Below, one piece after another: positions 32,574-35,426 of a stretch of DNA of 35,426 bases; position 1 is the first letter of the stretch, and each line of letters begins with the position of its first letter. The position numbers and the translations under genes are program-made. A model generated the notes under the pieces. The model worked only from the letters and a program-made list of their open reading frames with translations, ran no database searches and was not told where the DNA came from. Location: positions 1 through 35,426 of the forward strand of contig NZ_LADU01000082.1 of assembly GCF_000961795.1 (NCBI RefSeq), in the 5' to 3' direction. The DNA comes from Hyphomonas sp. BRH_c22 (GTDB lineage: Bacteria; Pseudomonadota; Alphaproteobacteria; Caulobacterales; Hyphomonadaceae).

Positions 32574-32975
32574 CTATTCCTGCAGGTCGCGCTTTACGCG
32601 CGGGTCGGCCAGCAGACGGTCGATATGCGTCGCCTCATCATAGGACTTGTCGGCAATGAAGTGCAGTTGCGGCGTGAACTTCATGTCGATTTCGCGGCCA
32701 AGTTTCCCGCGCAGGAAGGGGGCGGCGCGAGTCAGGGCTTCGGCCAGCTTGTCGCGGCCGGCCTGCGTATCGTCGCCCAGCGGCGTGACGAACACGTTGG
32801 CATGGCGCAAGTCAGGTGAGCAGCGTACTTCGCCAACGGTGATGATGACGGTGGCAAGATCGGGATCGCGCAGATCTTCCCGGGCGAGAATGTCGGCAAG
32901 CGCGTGGCGGATGATTTCCCCGGCGCGCAACTGGCGCTGGGAGGGCATGCCGGCAGCGGCGGGTTTTCGGGCCAT
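32574..32975 (-). CDS. rbfA: Ribosome-binding factor A
   Basis: This 133-aa KH-fold protein assists maturation of the 30S subunit and binds near the 5' helix of 16S rRNA. Family blocks are SQRQLRAGEIIRHALADIL, DPDLATVIITVGEVRCSPDLRHANVFVTPLGDD and APFLRGKLGREIDMKFTPQLHFIADKSYDEATHIDRLL. The start ATG shares its first base with the stop codon of the YcxB-like gene (TGATG), which implies translational coupling with that gene. An upstream extension of the frame lies within the YcxB-like gene and was rejected. The typical infB-rbfA order is interrupted only by this small gene. Confidence 0.96.
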   Translation of the reverse strand: MARKPAAAGMPSQRQLRAGEIIRHALADILAREDLRDPDLATVIITVGEVRCSPDLRHANVFVTPLGDDTQAGRDKLAEALTRAAPFLRGKLGREIDMKFTPQLHFIADKSYDEATHIDRLLADPRVKRDLQE

Positions 32976-33502
32976 CAGTGAGCAGCCTTTTCCTGTAGGC
33001 GTGAAATGAATGCGGCGCGCGCTGACTTGTCCTTGCCGAACCAGGCATCGGGGATAATCAGCGAGTCGGCGCCGTTGACGAGAACGGCGACGTGCCGCCG
33101 TTCGGTTTTGACAGACGAGATGCATGACCAGTCTATACGGGTCTCGATTCCGCCCCGCCGCACGGTGATCTGGTCATCAGCGAGGGTAATGTCGGTCGAG
33201 AGGGTCATTTCCGTGCCACGTCCGTGCTTGTGCCGGTATGACCAGCGAATGAAGATCAGGTACCAGGCGATGCCGGCAAAAGCCGCGACGAGCGCCGAGA
33301 TGAACCATTGCCAATACGGCGACAGGCCGACGAGACGCATGGCCTCGCGAACCATGACGGCCATGCTGGCCGAAATGATCGGCGCGGTCACACCGGCATA
33401 ATAGACGGCTGTCGGGCCAACGGACCCGCCACGCGTGAGGCGGGTCAAACGCTTCACATCCTTCTCCCGAAGGAGACCCGAGATGTTCAGCGTCTGGTTC
33501 AT
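32975..33502 (-). CDS. YcxB-like membrane protein between infB and rbfA
   Basis: This 175-aa protein has two hydrophobic helices (about residues 33-56, TAVYYAGVTAPIISASMAVMV, and 65-85, WQWFISALVAAFAGIAWYLIFI). A C-terminal domain follows with the YcxB pattern: MTLSTDITLADDQITVRRGGIETRIDWSCISSVKTERRHVAVLVNGADSLIIPDAWFGKDKSARAAFISRL. YcxB-like domains are small beta domains of unknown function attached to membrane anchors. The gene lies 11 nt after the infB stop and its stop overlaps the rbfA start, so it is embedded in a translation operon and should be expressed with it. The product name is a family guess and the function is unknown. Confidence 0.82.
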   Translation of the reverse strand: MNQTLNISGLLREKDVKRLTRLTRGGSVGPTAVYYAGVTAPIISASMAVMVREAMRLVGLSPYWQWFISALVAAFAGIAWYLIFIRWSYRHKHGRGTEMTLSTDITLADDQITVRRGGIETRIDWSCISSVKTERRHVAVLVNGADSLIIPDAWFGKDKSARAAFISRLQEKAAH

Positions 33503-33513
33503 TGTGCCTGCCT

Positions 33514-35426
33514 CTAGGCGAGGGTTCTAGCGATTTCCTCGACCTGGAAGCACTCGATCTTGTCGCCGACGCGGATGTCTTCATAGCGTTCAAACGCCAT
33601 GCCGCATTCCATGCCGCCGGAAACTTCGCTGACTTCATCCTTGAAGCGCTTCAGCGTCTTCAGCTTGCCCTCGTGGATCACGACATCGTCGCGCAGGAGG
33701 CGGACGCCGCAACCGCGAAGCACCTTGCCTTCGGACACACGGCAACCAGCAACCTTGCCGACCTTGGTGATGTTGAAGACTTCGAGAATATCGGCGTAAC
33801 CGAGGAAGGTTTCGCGCTTTTCCGGCGCGAGCATGCCCGACAGGGTCGATTTCACGTCGTCAATCAGGTCGTAGATCACCGAATAGTAGCGGATTTCGAC
33901 GCCTTCCTTTTCGGCAAGGTCACGGGCCTGCTTGTTGGCGCGGACGTTGAACGCAAAGATCGGCGCATTCGACGAGCGGGCGAGCAGGACGTCGCTTTCG
34001 GAAATACCGCCGACAGCGCCATGGATGACGCGGGCGCGGACTTCTTCTGTCGAGATCTTGTCGAGCGACATGGAGATCGCCTCGACCGAGCCCTGCACGT
34101 CGCCTTTGACAACAACCGGTAGCTCGGACGTTTCGACGGTGCCATCTTTCAGGCGGCTGAGCAGCTGGTCGAGCGAGGCACGCGCCGCAGCACCCGCCTT
34201 GCCGGAGACCTGGCGCTTGGTGCGCAGGCGATAGTCCGTGATCTCGCGGGCGCGGGCTTCCGTTTCGACGACCACGAAGGCTTCGCCGGGATCAGGCGCA
34301 CCATCGAGACCGAGCAGTTCGACGGGAAGGGACGGGCCGGCATCCTGCAGCTGCTGGCCACGCTCGTCAGTGATCGCGCGGACCTTGCCCCACTGGGCGC
34401 CGGCAACGACGATGTCGCCGCGCTTGAGCGTACCGCGCTTGACGAGCACGGTCGCCACGGGACCACGCCCCTTGTCGAGCTGGCTTTCGATGACCACGCC
34501 GTCTGCATCGCGGTTGGGATTGGCTTTCAGTTCGAGAATTTCGGCCTGAAGCGAGATCGCGTCGGTGAGCTCGTCAAGGCCGATGCGGGACTTGGCCGAG
34601 ACTTTCACGGCCTGGGTTTCGCCGCCCATGCTTTCGACCTGTATGTCGTGCTGGAGCAGGTCTGTCAGAACCTTGTCGGGTTCGGCGTCGTGAAGGTCGA
34701 TCTTGTTGACTGCCACGATGATCGGGACGCCGGCCGCCTTGGCATGATTGATCGATTCAATCGTCTGCGGCATCACCGAGTCGTCAGCGGCAACCACGAG
34801 GATCGCGATGTCGGTGGCGTTTGCGCCGCGGGCGCGCATGGCGGTAAAGGCTGCGTGACCCGGCGTGTCGAGGAAGGTGATCTTCTGGCCGGATTTCAGC
34901 TGCACCTGATAGGCGCCGATATGCTGCGTGATGCCCCCAGCTTCGCCTGACACGACGTCCGTTGAGCGCAGGGCGTCGAGCAGCGAGGTCTTGCCGTGGT
35001 CGACATGGCCCATGATCGTGACGATCGGCGGGCGCGGCTGCATCAGGGCCGGATCGTCGGCTTCGCCTTCGAGGCCGATTTCAACGTCGGATTCTGCCAC
35101 GCGCCGGACGGTGTGGCCGAATTCCTCGGCGATCAGTTCGGCCGTGTCGGCATCGACAATGTCATTGCCGCGCAGCATTTCGCCTTGATTGATCATGAAC
35201 TTCACGACGTCAGCGACACGTTCGTTCATCCGCCCTGCAAGGTCCTGCAGGGTGATAGTTTCAGGCAGGGTGACTTCGATCGAGACTTTCTCGCGCTGTT
35301 CCCCGCCGCCGAAACGGCGCTCGCGTTCACGTTCGCGGGCGCGGCGCACTGAGGCGAGCGAGCGCTGGCGGTCGGCATCGTCGCCAAGCGCGGACGAGAT
35401 GGTCAGCTTGCCGCGGCGGCGTTCAC
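33514..35426 (-). CDS. infB: Translation initiation factor IF-2 (5' end beyond the window)
   Basis: About 636 residues are visible; the frame stays open to the right edge, so the N-terminal part is missing. The visible start carries the Arg/Glu-rich linker ([11 protein letters not shown]) preceded by [12 protein letters not shown], typical of alphaproteobacterial IF-2. Next come the IF2-N domain ([27 protein letters not shown]) and the GTPase with G1 [15 protein letters not shown]3 DTPGHAAF and G4 VNKID. Domains II-IV follow, including the C-terminal fMet-tRNA-binding domain ([29 protein letters not shown]). IF-2 places fMet-tRNA on the 30S subunit and promotes subunit joining. It leads the run infB-ycxB-rbfA. 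Confidence 0.97.
   Translation of the reverse strand, partial: ERRRGKLTISSALGDDADRQRSLASVRRARERERERRFGGGEQREKVSIEVTLPETITLQDLAGRMNERVADVVKFMINQGEMLRGNDIVDADTAELIAEEFGHTVRRVAESDVEIGLEGEADDPALMQPRPPIVTIMGHVDHGKTSLLDALRSTDVVSGEAGGITQHIGAYQVQLKSGQKITFLDTPGHAAFTAMRARGANATDIAILVVAADDSVMPQTIESINHAKAAGVPIIVAVNKIDLHDAEPDKVLTDLLQHDIQVESMGGETQAVKVSAKSRIGLDELTDAISLQAEILELKANPNRDADGVVIESQLDKGRGPVATVLVKRGTLKRGDIVVAGAQWGKVRAITDERGQQLQDAGPSLPVELLGLDGAPDPGEAFVVVETEARAREITDYRLRTKRQVSGKAGAAARASLDQLLSRLKDGTVETSELPVVVKGDVQGSVEAISMSLDKISTEEVRARVIHGAVGGISESDVLLARSSNAPIFAFNVRANKQARDLAEKEGVEIRYYSVIYDLIDDVKSTLSGMLAPEKRETFLGYADILEVFNITKVGKVAGCRVSEGKVLRGCGVRLLRDDVVIHEGKLKTLKRFKDEVSEVSGGMECGMAFERYEDIRVGDKIECFQVEEIARTLA

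Overview
This 35.4 kb window looks like core chromosome of a GC-rich alphaproteobacterium. The pointers are the infB-rbfA-truB-rpsO-pnp order, the EnvC / S41 protease / divergent polysaccharide deacetylase / RppH run, the IscU-like scaffold next to YidD, and FabA close to FabI. The overall flavour suggests Caulobacterales-Hyphomonadaceae (Hyphomonas-like), but that placement is inferred from gene order and protein style, not from a marker gene. I see no insertion sequence, phage, CRISPR array, tRNA or rRNA. Genes are dense and many neighbours overlap by 4 nt (GTGA or ATGA).

Layout. 1-1016 (minus): an RNA 2',3'-cyclic phosphodiesterase-like protein and a DUF2853 protein. 1378-5827 (plus): a BAX-inhibitor-1 membrane protein with a strong terminator, malate dehydrogenase, a GNAT acetyltransferase, a secreted M28 peptidase and a helical protein with a HEPN-like Rx4H motif. 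5846-12775 (plus): one tightly packed run with EnvC-like activator, CtpA-type protease, divergent polysaccharide deacetylase, RppH, an alpha/beta hydrolase, a class IV aminotransferase and a sulfotransferase-like protein. folE converges on this run. 13419-18599 (plus): cysS behind a Cys-codon leader ORF, two consecutive intrinsic terminators, an IscU-like scaffold, YidD and thrS behind a structured leader. 18646-20699: an O-antigen ligase-like protein and a family 2 glycosyltransferase, facing a 2-hydroxyacid dehydrogenase. 21812-25203: an SH3-like protein, FabA, a divergent amidohydrolase/MarR pair sharing a perfect operator palindrome, and FabI. 25242-27813 (minus): two CAP-domain proteins flanking uridine kinase. 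27974-35426 (minus): pnp, rpsO, truB, a membrane protein, rbfA, a YcxB-like protein and the 3' part of infB.

How the genes relate. Three themes recur. One is the cell envelope: septal murein hydrolase activation, periplasmic proteolysis, O-antigen addition and unsaturated fatty-acid synthesis. The second is translation and RNA: CysRS, ThrRS, IF-2, RbfA, TruB, S15, PNPase and RppH. The third is core metabolism: Mdh, FolE and Udk.

The best candidates for something undescribed are: (1) a 33-codon ORF ahead of cysS that ends in three consecutive TGT Cys codons, with alternative hairpins around them; (2) the overlapping aminotransferase/sulfotransferase pair, whose domains I recall being fused in plant proteins of unknown function; (3) a MarR palindrome lying on a near-consensus promoter of an amidohydrolase-fold protein that has lost most metal ligands; (4) 11-bp-phased CTGTAAC/CTGTCAC repeats at the promoter of a degenerate CAP protein; and (5) a folE terminator written inside the coding sequence of the convergent gene.
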